Source: Nanobdellota archaeon (lineage in GTDB: Archaea; Nanobdellota; Nanobdellia; PEZQ01). From it: a DNA stretch of 54,318 nucleotides. Made by a program: the position numbers and the translations under genes. Shown here piece by piece: positions 19,961 through 28,477 of the stretch. The notes under the pieces are model-generated. The model was not told the origin of the DNA. It searched no databases and saw only the letters and a list, made by a program, of their open reading frames with translations. Where the stretch lies: positions 1-54,318 of the forward strand of contig JAAOXS010000002.1 in NCBI GenBank assembly GCA_018220985.1. Direction: 5' to 3'. Within the stretch, counting starts at the first letter, position 1, and every line of letters begins with the position of its first letter.

Positions 19961-20463
19961 TGGCTAAGAACGCGATTTACTCTGTTAAGTTTAGGAGAAG
20001 AAGACTAGGTTTAACTAATTATACTCGTCGTTTGGCTTTGCTTAAATCAGGTAAGCCGCGTTTAGTTGTTAGGTTATCTAATCGTTATGTTCTCGCTCAA
20101 GTCGTGAAATCAGTTGATGGTCATGATTCAATTATTTACTCTGCTTCAAGTAAGGAATTAACTAAGATGGGTTGGAAAGGTTCTTTGAAGAATTTACCTT
20201 CAGCTTACCTTACTGGTTTACTTGTTGGCAAGAATTGTTCTGTTAAAGAGTTAATTCTTGATTGTGGGGTTTCAAAACCTTCTTCACGCGTTTTCGCAGT
20301 TTTAAAAGGCTGTGTTGATGCTGGTAAATCCATTCCTCATTCTGAAAAAGCATTACCTATTGTGGAAAGGTTAGAGGGAAATCATATTAATGAAAAGTTA
20401 TCAAATGATTTGATTAAAATTAAGGAGAAAATTTTGAAAGATGGAAAGAAGAAAACCAAATAA
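19960..20463 (+). CDS. rpl18: ribosomal protein uL18
   Basis: FRRRRLGLTNYTRRLALLKSGKPRLVVRLSNRYVLAQVV. Confidence 0.96.
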   Translation: MAKNAIYSVKFRRRRLGLTNYTRRLALLKSGKPRLVVRLSNRYVLAQVVKSVDGHDSIIYSASSKELTKMGWKGSLKNLPSAYLTGLLVGKNCSVKELILDCGVSKPSSRVFAVLKGCVDAGKSIPHSEKALPIVERLEGNHINEKLSNDLIKIKEKILKDGKKKTK

Positions 20464-21163
20464 GGCGCGTGGAAGAAGAAGAAGACCTGATGAGCGGAAA
20501 GGTGGTTTTAACCGTGAGAATGATTTGGAATCGTGGAAGCCTCGAACAGCTCTTGGTAGAGCTGTTAAAAGCGGTGAAATCAAATCCATTGACGAAATTT
20601 TGAGTTCAGGTATGGAGATAAGAGAGTCTGAAATCGTTGATTCTTTACTTCCTGATTTGGAAATTGAATTCATACCTATTGGTCAAAGTAAGGGTAAGTT
20701 TGGCGGTGGTAAGAGAAGAATTTATCGCGTAACGCAGAAAACAACTGCTGAAGGTCAGACTGTTAAATTCACTGTTCTCGCTATCGCGGGTAATAGTAGT
20801 GGTTATATTGGTATGGGTTCTGCAAGTTCAGGTGAGACAGTTCCTACTCGTAAGAAAGCGGAAAAGGAAGCTAAACTTAGTTTGTTTAAAGTAGGTTTAG
20901 GTTGTGGTAGTTGGGAGTGCTCTTGCGCTGACCCTCATTCACTGCCTTTTGCTGTTAAGGGTGGTGCTGGCAGTGTTGAAGTAACTCTTAAACCTGCACC
21001 TAAGGGTACGGGTCTTGCAGTTAATGATACTTGCAAACAAATATTATCTATTGTGGGCATTAAGGACACATGGGCTTTTACTCGCGGTCAAACGCAGACG
21101 CGTATTAATCTTGCAAAAGCGACGTTTAACGCGCTTAAACAGTTAAGGAGTACGAAATTATGA
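20441..21163 (+). CDS. rps5: ribosomal protein uS5
   Basis: VKFTVLAIAGNSSGYIGMGSASSGE...LGCGSWECSCADPHSLPFAVKGGAGSVEVTLKPAPKGTGL. Confidence 0.97.
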   Translation: MERRKPNKARGRRRRPDERKGGFNRENDLESWKPRTALGRAVKSGEIKSIDEILSSGMEIRESEIVDSLLPDLEIEFIPIGQSKGKFGGGKRRIYRVTQKTTAEGQTVKFTVLAIAGNSSGYIGMGSASSGETVPTRKKAEKEAKLSLFKVGLGCGSWECSCADPHSLPFAVKGGAGSVEVTLKPAPKGTGLAVNDTCKQILSIVGIKDTWAFTRGQTQTRINLAKATFNALKQLRSTKL

Positions 21164-21585
21164 TAGCAATTATTCGTTTAAGGGGTTGTATTGGCGTTAA
21201 CAGGCGTATAGCTTTCGCTTTGGACCTTTTACGCTTGAAAAGGGTTAATCATTGCGTGATTATTAAAGAGTCTAAAGAATTATCAGGTACTTTGAAGAGG
21301 ATTAGGGATTACACTACTTTCGGAGAAGTTTCTGATGATGTTTTGAAAAAAATGGTTGAGAAGCGAGGTAGGAAAGTTGGTGGTAATCGTTTGGATTCTA
21401 AGGATGTTACTAAAATGATGAAATTGCTTGGCGATAATAAGAAATTGGTTGAGGCTAATTTCAAGCCTGTTTTTCGTTTGAAACCTCCTACTAAAGGTAT
21501 GAAAAGTAAGAAGAAGCATTTCCCTCAGGGTGATTTGGGTGATAGGGGAAAAAGTATTAATGATTTGTTGGAGAGGATGATTTAG
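21160..21585 (+). CDS. rpl30: ribosomal protein uL30
   Basis: IAIIRLRGCIGVNRRIAFALDLLRLKRVNHCVI...FRLKPPTKGMKS. Confidence 0.95.
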   Translation: MIAIIRLRGCIGVNRRIAFALDLLRLKRVNHCVIIKESKELSGTLKRIRDYTTFGEVSDDVLKKMVEKRGRKVGGNRLDSKDVTKMMKLLGDNKKLVEANFKPVFRLKPPTKGMKSKKKHFPQGDLGDRGKSINDLLERMI

Positions 21586-21589
21586 TTAT

Positions 21590-21946
21590 ATGGTTTTGAG
21601 AAAGCGTAAAAAATTCACTAACACGCGTACTGCACACAATCAGCATGGTAAGCGCCATAGGGGTAGTGGTAATCGTGGTGGAGTGGGTCGCGCTGGTGCT
21701 GGTAAGCGTGGTAAGCAGAAGAAACAGTCTTTTTTGGATTTGGGTAAGTACGTTCTTAAACCTAAGTCTAAGTTGAAGTCAATTAACATTTCCGAACTTC
21801 CAAAAGATAAGGAAGTTGTGCTTAAAGGTTTTAAATTACTTGGTCGTGGTTCGGGTTTTAAAAGTGTTATTAAAGTGTCTGCAGCAACTGAAAGAGCTGT
21901 TAAAAAAATCACTGAAGCCGGCGGCAAAATTGAAATTTTAAAATAA
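21590..21946 (+). CDS. rpl15: ribosomal protein uL15
   Basis: QHGKRHRGSGNRGGVGRAGAGKRGKQKK; operon position. Confidence 0.93.
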   Translation: MVLRKRKKFTNTRTAHNQHGKRHRGSGNRGGVGRAGAGKRGKQKKQSFLDLGKYVLKPKSKLKSINISELPKDKEVVLKGFKLLGRGSGFKSVIKVSAATERAVKKITEAGGKIEILK

Positions 21947-22003
21947 TTTTTTTGTTATTTTCTGAAAAACCTTTTTAAATTCTTTCTAATTGATATATGT
22001 GTT

Positions 22004-23371
22004 ATGGCTTGGTATGAGGTATTACCTGAGTTAAAGAGTCCTGTTAAAAAGCTTAGTTTCAACACTAAGCTTGGCTGGACACTTGCAGCGCTCACAATGT
22101 ACTTCGTACTTTCACACATTCCTTTGTATGGTTTAAGTCCTGCGTACAAAACACAATTTGAAGCTTTAGCTGTTCTTTTAGCTGCTAGTTTTGGAAGCAT
22201 AATTTCTTTAGGTATTGGACCAATCGTAACTGCAAGCATAGTGTTACAATTATTGAACAGTGCTGGCGTGCTTAACATTGACACTAATACGACTGATGGT
22301 AAGAAAAAATATCAGGCTTTTCAGAAAGTGTTCGCACTCGCATTCGTTGTTTTCGAAAACGCGTTGTACGTTATGTCCGGTGCATTGCCAAGCGCTACTG
22401 GAACACTTCCCGTTCAAGTGCTGATGATAATTCAACTCATTATTGGTGGTGTAATTTTAATGTTTTTAGATGAACTGACTAGTAAGTGGGGTTTCGGTTC
22501 TGGAATTAGTTTATTCATTGCTGCGGGAGTGTCAATTCAAATAATCACTAATGGATTTAACCCGTTCCCAGACCCTAATAATCCTGCTCTGCCTGCAGGT
22601 CAGGCTTTTAAAGTGATAGCTTTCCTTTTACAAGGCAATTTTGAAGCAATGATTTGGCCTCTTGTAACAATTTTAGCTACTGTTCTAGTTTTTGCTATTG
22701 TTGTTTATTTGCAAGCTATGAAAGTTGAAATACCTCTTAGCTTTGGCAGGGTTCGAGGTTTTAGCATTAAATGGCCGTTAAAATTTATTTACACGAGCAA
22801 CATGCCTGTTATCCTTGTAGCCGCGCTTATTGCAAGCATGTCGTTTTGGGGTTTGATGCTGGCTAATATGGGTTTACCTTTGCTCGGACAATTTGAAGAG
22901 CAGTCTGATGGGGGACAGCCTGTTGCGGTTAGTGGTTTAGCTAAGTACATTAATCCTCCAACTCTTCGTAAAATAGTTGTTAATCCTGAAATGGATGATT
23001 TCATATCTTTCTTTGTTTACTTATCATTTATGAGTCTTGGAGCAGTTGTTTTTTCACTTTTATGGATGAATATTGGAGGTCAAGACCCTAGTAGCGTTGC
23101 GGATCAAATTATGGATTCTAAACTTCAAATTCCGGGTTTTAGGCAGGATAAGCGTATTATTACGCGATTATTGTCGCGTTACATACTGCCGTTAACTGTG
23201 TTGGGGGGTTTTAGCGTGGGCTTATTAGCTGCTTTCGCTGATTTGCTTGGCGCTCTTAGTAGGGGAACGGGAATACTTTTAGCTGTAATGATTATATATC
23301 AATTGTATGAACAAATCGCACAACAGCACTCTCATGACATGCCTGATTTTCTTAGGAGGTTTATGAAATGA
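22004..23371 (+). CDS. secY: preprotein translocase subunit SecY
   Basis: Multi-TM; LGIGPIVTASIVLQLLNSAGVL; WGFGSGISLFIAAGV; PLSFGRVRGFSIKWPLKFIYTSNMPVIL; follows uL15. Confidence 0.97.
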   Translation: MAWYEVLPELKSPVKKLSFNTKLGWTLAALTMYFVLSHIPLYGLSPAYKTQFEALAVLLAASFGSIISLGIGPIVTASIVLQLLNSAGVLNIDTNTTDGKKKYQAFQKVFALAFVVFENALYVMSGALPSATGTLPVQVLMIIQLIIGGVILMFLDELTSKWGFGSGISLFIAAGVSIQIITNGFNPFPDPNNPALPAGQAFKVIAFLLQGNFEAMIWPLVTILATVLVFAIVVYLQAMKVEIPLSFGRVRGFSIKWPLKFIYTSNMPVILVAALIASMSFWGLMLANMGLPLLGQFEEQSDGGQPVAVSGLAKYINPPTLRKIVVNPEMDDFISFFVYLSFMSLGAVVFSLLWMNIGGQDPSSVADQIMDSKLQIPGFRQDKRIITRLLSRYILPLTVLGGFSVGLLAAFADLLGALSRGTGILLAVMIIYQLYEQIAQQHSHDMPDFLRRFMK

Positions 23372-23817
23372 GTTTAGTTCTTTTTGATTCGTTAGTTAAT
23401 GTTTTGCAGTTTGTAGGAATTCTTTTTGCATCAACAGGTCTGGCAATTGCTTCACAGTTCATTTACAAAAAGTTCTCTGATCAGGATAAGATTAAGGAAA
23501 TGAATAAATCAATTAAAATGAAACGCGCTGAAATGAAAGGCGTTAAGGATCCTGATGAGTTAATGAAAATGAATAATGAAATGATGAAAGCTAATAGTGA
23601 TAAGATGAAATTAATAATGAAACCAATGATGATGTCTTCGTTCTTATTTATTCTCGCGTTTCCAGTGTGGAGTAACCTTTTTAAAGGATTTAATCTTTTT
23701 ATTTTTACTACTTCACTGCCAATTATCGGCGCTGATGTGGGTTGGCTTTTAACCTACATTTTCGCTTCGATGATTTTAACAAGTGTAGTGCGTAAAAAAA
23801 TGGGTGTTCAATTATGA
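23368..23817 (+). CDS. EMC3/TMCO1-family (DUF106) YidC-like membrane protein
   Basis: Position after secY; TM-coiled coil-TM layout, MKMNNEMMKANSDKMKLIMKPMMMSSFLFILAFPVW. Confidence 0.85.
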   Translation: MSLVLFDSLVNVLQFVGILFASTGLAIASQFIYKKFSDQDKIKEMNKSIKMKRAEMKGVKDPDELMKMNNEMMKANSDKMKLIMKPMMMSSFLFILAFPVWSNLFKGFNLFIFTTSLPIIGADVGWLLTYIFASMILTSVVRKKMGVQL

Positions 23818-24104
23818 GGCCGGGATTAAGGACTAGAGGATTTAAGAAAGTGAGGAAAAAATTACCTTCAGGTGTTTTAACAACTCATTTTAAGAAGGAG
23901 AATCCTTCAAGGCATAAGTGTGGTGTTTGCGATTCTGAACTTCATGGGCTTCCTCGTATGAAACCAATTAGGTATTCTAATCTTAATAAAAGCGCTCGAA
24001 CTGTTAACAGGAAGTTTGGTGGCAGTTTGTGTTCTAAGTGTTCTCGTGATAGTATTAAAAAAATTGTTAAGGTAATTGTTAAGGTGAATGAAAATGTTGA
24101 ATAA
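23814..24104 (+). CDS. rpl34e: ribosomal protein eL34
   Basis: RTRGFKKVRKKLPSG...HFKKENPSRHKCGVCDSELHGLPRMKP...CSKCSRDSI. Confidence 0.92.
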   Translation: MRPGLRTRGFKKVRKKLPSGVLTTHFKKENPSRHKCGVCDSELHGLPRMKPIRYSNLNKSARTVNRKFGGSLCSKCSRDSIKKIVKVIVKVNENVE

Positions 24105-24510
24105 TGGTCGTGTTTGTGTTAAAACTGCTGGCAGAGAGTCAGGTAGTGTTTGCGTTGTTATTAGTAAAGTTGATGACGCTCACGTGTTAATTGATGGTAT
24201 GGTTAAAAGGCGTAATTGTAGTATTCGTCATTTAGAGCCTGTTCCAAAAACTGTTAAGATTACTAAGTCATCATCTAAAAAGGAAATTGTTGATGCTCTT
24301 ATTGAGTTAACACTTGTTAGCGCTGATGATGCTAAAAAATTCTTGAATAAGAAACCTAAAACTCCTAAAAGTAAACCAGTTAAGGTTAAGGCAGTTAAGG
24401 AAAAGAAGAAGGTTAAAAAGAAGGTTGTGAAAAAGGAAGTTAAGAAAGAGGAAAAGAAAGTAAAGAAAGTTGAGAAGAAACCTGTTAAGAAAAAAAATTC
24501 TAAGAAATGA
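24088..24510 (+). CDS. rpl14e: ribosomal protein eL14 with Lys-rich C-terminal tail
   Basis: GRVCVKTAGRESGSVCVVISKVDDAHVLIDGMVKRRNCSIRHLEP; low-complexity K/V/E tail. Confidence 0.88.
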   Translation: MKMLNNGRVCVKTAGRESGSVCVVISKVDDAHVLIDGMVKRRNCSIRHLEPVPKTVKITKSSSKKEIVDALIELTLVSADDAKKFLNKKPKTPKSKPVKVKAVKEKKKVKKKVVKKEVKKEEKKVKKVEKKPVKKKNSKK

Positions 24511-24512
24511 AT

Positions 24513-24968
24513 TCATCCAATGTGCGAGTGATTTGATTTCACTCGTGGTTTTCTCCATTTATTAGCGTGATAAGTGTTGAATTTTTTCATGTAATTTTTT
24601 GTTTGTGGAATTATTTCCAATGATTTTTTGAAGAATTTTATTTGTTCTTTTTCATTGGAGTGCAGTGCTGCCATTAGTTCGTGAAATTGACTCATTAATT
24701 CATTATACTTGTTCGCAACGTCTTTTTTCTGTTTTTCAGTGTAAAAATTTGATTCAATAATGTCAACTGTATTGTTCGGTTCGAGAACACTGAACAAATG
24801 GTTTAACGCGCCTTGCAGCATATCTGCGGTTACGAGTATTAAGTTTTTTATTACTGGAGGGTTTAGGATTCGTGTATTTAAATTGCTTTCAACATCTCGT
24901 AATAATGGTAATGCCCACTCTTTTCTTATTAAGTTGTATTGTTGTTCTACGAGTAATCTTTCATTCAT
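24513..24968 (-). CDS. helical hypothetical protein (151 aa)
   Basis: ORF opposite to the flanking operon genes, between rpl14e and truB/cbf5. Confidence 0.6.
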   Translation of the reverse strand: MNERLLVEQQYNLIRKEWALPLLRDVESNLNTRILNPPVIKNLILVTADMLQGALNHLFSVLEPNNTVDIIESNFYTEKQKKDVANKYNELMSQFHELMAALHSNEKEQIKFFKKSLEIIPQTKNYMKKFNTYHANKWRKPRVKSNHSHIG

Positions 24969-25003
24969 AATACATATTTACTATTTTCTTTTTTAAAAAA
25001 GTT

Positions 25004-25026
25004 TTTTAAACGTTGTTAACAACGTT
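25004..25026 (+). promoter_or_regulatory. TATA-like element plus 18-bp palindrome upstream of truB/cbf5
   Basis: TTTTAAA at 25004-25010 overlaps the start of the perfect palindrome AACGTTGTTAACAACGTT at 25009-25026; ATG at 25036. Confidence 0.5.
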
Positions 25027-25035
25027 ATTAATGTT

Positions 25036-25947
25036 ATGACATTAATAAAATGTTTTGAAGAGTTCTCTTTACCTGAAAAAAGGGAGAGAAGTAGTGAAGA
25101 ATTACTGAAGTTTGGATTAGTCGTTGTTGATAAGTCGAGCGGTCCGACAAGTCATGATACTGTTCATCATGTTAAAAAATTTTTTAACTTGAAAAAGGCG
25201 GGGCATTCTGGAACTCTTGATCCTAAAGTTACTGGAGTTTTACCTACTGGTGTTGGTAAAGCAACCAGATTATTGGGTTATTTATTGAAAGCGCCTAAAG
25301 AGTATGTGTGTTTAATGAAACTTCATGATGAAGTATCTGACGTTGATTTGGATAAGTGTTTTAAAAAGTTTAGCGGGGAGATTGACCAATTAGTTCCGCG
25401 CAAGTCTCGAGTTAAGCGCAGAGTGCGTAAAAGAACTATTTACGAACTCGAATTACTGGATAGGGATGGTAGTTTCGTGCTTTTCCGTGCTTTAACGCAG
25501 GCGGGCACGTACATTCGTAAACTCATTCATGATATGGGTGAATTTTTGAAAACGGGTGCGCACATGCTTGAATTAAGGCGAACGCGTGTCGCTCACTTAA
25601 AGGAAGTTTTGTGCGTGGATTTGTACGAATTATTAATGGCTTCTCACGAGTTGGGAAAAAATAATGATGTTTACGTTAAGCAATTCTTTTTTTCAGGTGA
25701 AAAACTTGTTGAGCATTTACCGCGAGTTTTCGTTTTCGATTCAGCTGTTACAAGTTTAAGTCATGGTTCAAGTCTTAAAATTCCAGGATTAGCAGCTTTT
25801 GATGATAGTATTACTAATGGGTGCGATGTTGCCGTTTTCGATTTGAAAGGTAATTTGGTTATGGTTGGAATAGCACAATTATCTGTTGAGCAAGTTTTAA
25901 AACAGAAAACAGGTGTTTTTGTTAAACCTTCATGCGTGATTGTTTAA
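25036..25947 (+). CDS. truB: tRNA/rRNA pseudouridine synthase Cbf5 (TruB family)
   Basis: FGLVVVDKSSGPTSHDTVHHVKKFFNLKKAGHSGTLDPKVTGVLPTGVGKATRL; PUA-like C-terminus. Confidence 0.96.
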   Translation: MTLIKCFEEFSLPEKRERSSEELLKFGLVVVDKSSGPTSHDTVHHVKKFFNLKKAGHSGTLDPKVTGVLPTGVGKATRLLGYLLKAPKEYVCLMKLHDEVSDVDLDKCFKKFSGEIDQLVPRKSRVKRRVRKRTIYELELLDRDGSFVLFRALTQAGTYIRKLIHDMGEFLKTGAHMLELRRTRVAHLKEVLCVDLYELLMASHELGKNNDVYVKQFFFSGEKLVEHLPRVFVFDSAVTSLSHGSSLKIPGLAAFDDSITNGCDVAVFDLKGNLVMVGIAQLSVEQVLKQKTGVFVKPSCVIV

Positions 25948-26367
25948 CTCATCTTTTTTTTCAGAGCGTTTCTCATGGTATTTTCTAAGCGTTTCTTGTA
26001 TTTTATCACCGATTTTTTCAGGATTGTAAACTCCTTGAAATGATAAGTTGTCTAAATTAGCGCTTTGAGTTCCCATTTTAACAGTTCCAATATTCATGAA
26101 TCTGTGAATCGCGCTTTGCCCGACGTGAACATTAATTATCGCATCATGCCTTAATGCGTTAACATTCTTCGTTATGAAACTACGCTTTTTAATTAAACGT
26201 TCATCAGTCACTATGTATTTTGTTGTTTTTCTATAATATTCTAATAAAGGGATTGTTAATAGTGTTGGCGGAAATACTAGTGCGCCTGCAACGACTGCAG
26301 CGTACCAGTGCCAATAATTCCATCTTGACGGATTTATTTCTAAAACTGTTTTTTCATTACTTGGCAT
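25930..26367 (-). CDS. PH-domain (bPH2/YdbS-like) membrane protein
   Basis: Two TM segments then YRKTTKYIVTDERLIKKRSFITKNVNALRHDAIINVHV...IGTVKMGT. Confidence 0.75.
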   Translation of the reverse strand: MPSNEKTVLEINPSRWNYWHWYAAVVAGALVFPPTLLTIPLLEYYRKTTKYIVTDERLIKKRSFITKNVNALRHDAIINVHVGQSAIHRFMNIGTVKMGTQSANLDNLSFQGVYNPEKIGDKIQETLRKYHEKRSEKKDELNNHA

Positions 26368-26454
26368 ACTCTTCTCATACGTTTTTCTCTTTAATAATGA
26401 TTTCTTTTATAGCCATAACATTTTTAAAACAAATTTTCGTGTTAAACATTTATT

Positions 26455-26495
26455 GCTGAGGTGACACAGCGCAACCTTTTTTTTAAGAAAAAAAA
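26455..26495 (+). pseudogene. internally deleted relic of tRNA-Ser plus downstream T/A hairpin
   Basis: GCTGAGGTGACACAGCGCAACC then T8-AAG-A8; matches the 5' acceptor and 3' end/flank of the intact tRNA-Ser at 26535 with the middle removed. Confidence 0.5.
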
Positions 26496-26534
26496 TATTG
26501 ACCAAAAAAAATGGAGGGATAAAAGTTAAAAAAT

Positions 26535-26617
26535 GCTGAGGTGGCAGAGCGGTTAATGCGCGGGCCTTGAGAGCCCGTTCCCGTCAGGGAGCAAGGGTTC
26601 GAATCCCTTTCTCAGCG
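26535..26617 (+). tRNA. tRNA-Ser (anticodon TGA), CCA not encoded
   Basis: Acceptor GCTGAGG/TCTCAGC, anticodon stem-loop CGGGC-CTTGAGA-GCCCG, long variable arm TTCCC-GTCA-GGGAG, T-arm AAGGG-TTCGAAT-CCCTT, discriminator G. Confidence 0.95.
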
Positions 26618-26623
26618 CTAAAC

Positions 26624-26648
26624 CTTTTTTCTTTTAGAAAGAAAAAAG
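26624..26648 (+). terminator. perfect 11-bp hairpin just after tRNA-Ser
   Basis: CTTTTTTCTTT-TAG-AAAGAAAAAAG; a second IR CTTTCTTT-A-AAAGAAAG follows within ~40 nt. Confidence 0.45.
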
Positions 26649-26977
26649 TTTTATCAAAAAAGAAATTTAACTTCTTTCTTTAAAAGAAAGAAAACCTGTA
26701 GTAAAAGAAATAATCTAATAATTTGGATTTTATTTTAATGCAAACTTTAATATTATTTTAATATTATTATAGGAATTCGTGAATTGAAACCGTTAACATT
26801 AAAAGAATTTCAAAGCTCCTTTTAAACACTAATGGGTTCTATTAACAATAAATGCTGTCATGAGTCTTTTTAATAGCAACAGAGCATATCTTCTGCATAA
26901 ATATGGTAATTCAGGGTATCGCCACACCTGTATAAACGAGGTTTAAGATATTTTGGCGCGTCTTTAATAAGGTTATT

Positions 26978-27492
26978 TTAACTTAACATTAACATATCTA
27001 GTTTTTCTAATTCACCAAGCCATTCAGGTATTTTGGATATATTATTACGTTGAAGCCACAGCTCCTCGAGATTGTTAAGATTTTTTATGCTCTCAGGAAT
27101 TTCTTCTATTTCATTTCCCATTAATTTTAAACCCCTTAAATTTACGATATTTCCAATCCATTCTGGAATTTCAGATAATTCAAGAAAGCTTGAATCTAAT
27201 GATTTAAGATTAGTTAAATCACCAACCCATTCAGGTAATTCTTTTAGTTTACCAAGATTTGACGAGTATACAGTTAATATTCTATAACCTTTTGTTAATT
27301 GCTTTGCTTCTTCTTTATAACTAAATATTACCTGATTCTGATTTTGAAAAAAAGGGAAGTGAGGAAAAAAGATTAAACCCGAGAAATCATTCACACTTAC
27401 CCATTTAGGTAAAATCTTTAATTCATTGATGTCCTCGCAGTGTGCATTTATGCCTTTTTTTTCCCTAAAAAAATTTCCTCATATAATTTCAT
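26978..27492 (-). pseudogene. leucine-rich-repeat protein gene, apparently frameshifted in a homopolymer
   Basis: LRR repeats LKELPEWVGDLTNLKSLD..LSEIPEWIGNIVNLRGLKLMGNEIEEIPESIKNLNNLEELWLQRNNISKIPEWLGEL; upstream coding sense continues to an ATG at 27492 only across a +1 shift at an A8 tract. Confidence 0.65.
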
Positions 27493-27764
27493 CAACTTAT
27501 AGTAATTCTAAAATTATAAAACCTTTGTGAACAAAAAATATATTTTGTAGTTTTAATATAAAAAAATGATTCTACTCTAGAGTAATCTTGGTCAAGAATT
27601 GTTGATGGTGTTTTAGTGAAAAAAAGGAACTAAGCAACGGGATAAAGAACCTCATGATTATAAAATACTAAAGAAGATTGACCCGTCATTGAAAGATTAT
27701 AAACTGTGAATTTAGCAATTTTTTTGTGTTAGGAAAGTTTTAAAAGTATTGCTTATTTTTTTTT

Positions 27765-28121
27765 ATGAAAATGGTTAACCATAATATGAATAAGATGTTG
27801 GAATGCTTGTATGATAATACTATTGAAAAATTACATTTTCCTGCTGATGTTACAATTGAAAAAATTAGAGATAAAATTGATAGACCTGAAAGTTTAGGTT
27901 CTTTAGTTGAATTAGCAAAACTAATTGGTCTTGGTAAGGATGAACTAAACGAGAAAACTGGAATAGCTAAAATTACTATTTATGACAATTTTGAAAATAA
28001 GTATGATTCTCTTATTAGTTTAGGTTATGTTCAAAAAGTAACAATAAATAACAACCGTAGGGGTAGACCGGCAGTAAAGTATATGCTTACTCCAGAGGGT
28101 TTGTCTTTTTTAACGGAATAG
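27765..28121 (+). CDS. winged-helix DNA-binding protein
   Basis: KTGIAKITIYDNFENKYDSLISLGYVQKVTINNNRRGRPAVKYMLTPEGLSFL; TATA-like TTTTAAAA ~25 nt upstream. Confidence 0.65.
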   Translation: MKMVNHNMNKMLECLYDNTIEKLHFPADVTIEKIRDKIDRPESLGSLVELAKLIGLGKDELNEKTGIAKITIYDNFENKYDSLISLGYVQKVTINNNRRGRPAVKYMLTPEGLSFLTE

Positions 28122-28174
28122 AATAGAATCGAATAGGTAGTTTTTTAAACCAATTTTTACCATTCTTGTGAGTA

Positions 28175-28477
28175 ATGTTTTGCGATAAGTGCGGATGTAT
28201 TGGCGTGCCAGTTGATGGTATGGTCATGTGCCGTGATTGTGGTAGGGTTATTGCTAATCCTAAGATTGAGAAGAAACAGTTTTCTAACAAGTTAACTCTT
28301 GATAATAAGATTCCTGAAGTGATTGGGAGCGCGTTTTTTAATTGCCCTAGGTGTAAGTGCATTAAAGGGGAGCATTATGAAATACCCCCTCAATATGGTG
28401 ATGAGGAAAGCGCTTTTTTCGTAAAATGTTCTAATTGTGGTTTTTCTAAAAAAGAAGAGGGAACTAAAACATCATAA
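28175..28477 (+). CDS. TFS/RpoM-like zinc-ribbon transcription factor
   Basis: N-terminal CDKC...CRDC and C-terminal CPRC...YGDEESAFFVKCSNCGF with acidic DE pair. Confidence 0.8.
   Translation: MFCDKCGCIGVPVDGMVMCRDCGRVIANPKIEKKQFSNKLTLDNKIPEVIGSAFFNCPRCKCIKGEHYEIPPQYGDEESAFFVKCSNCGFSKKEEGTKTS

Noticed and set aside
26775-26800. GAATTGAAAC string reminiscent of a CRISPR repeat end
   Set aside because: Single occurrence; no regularly spaced repeats or cas genes in the window
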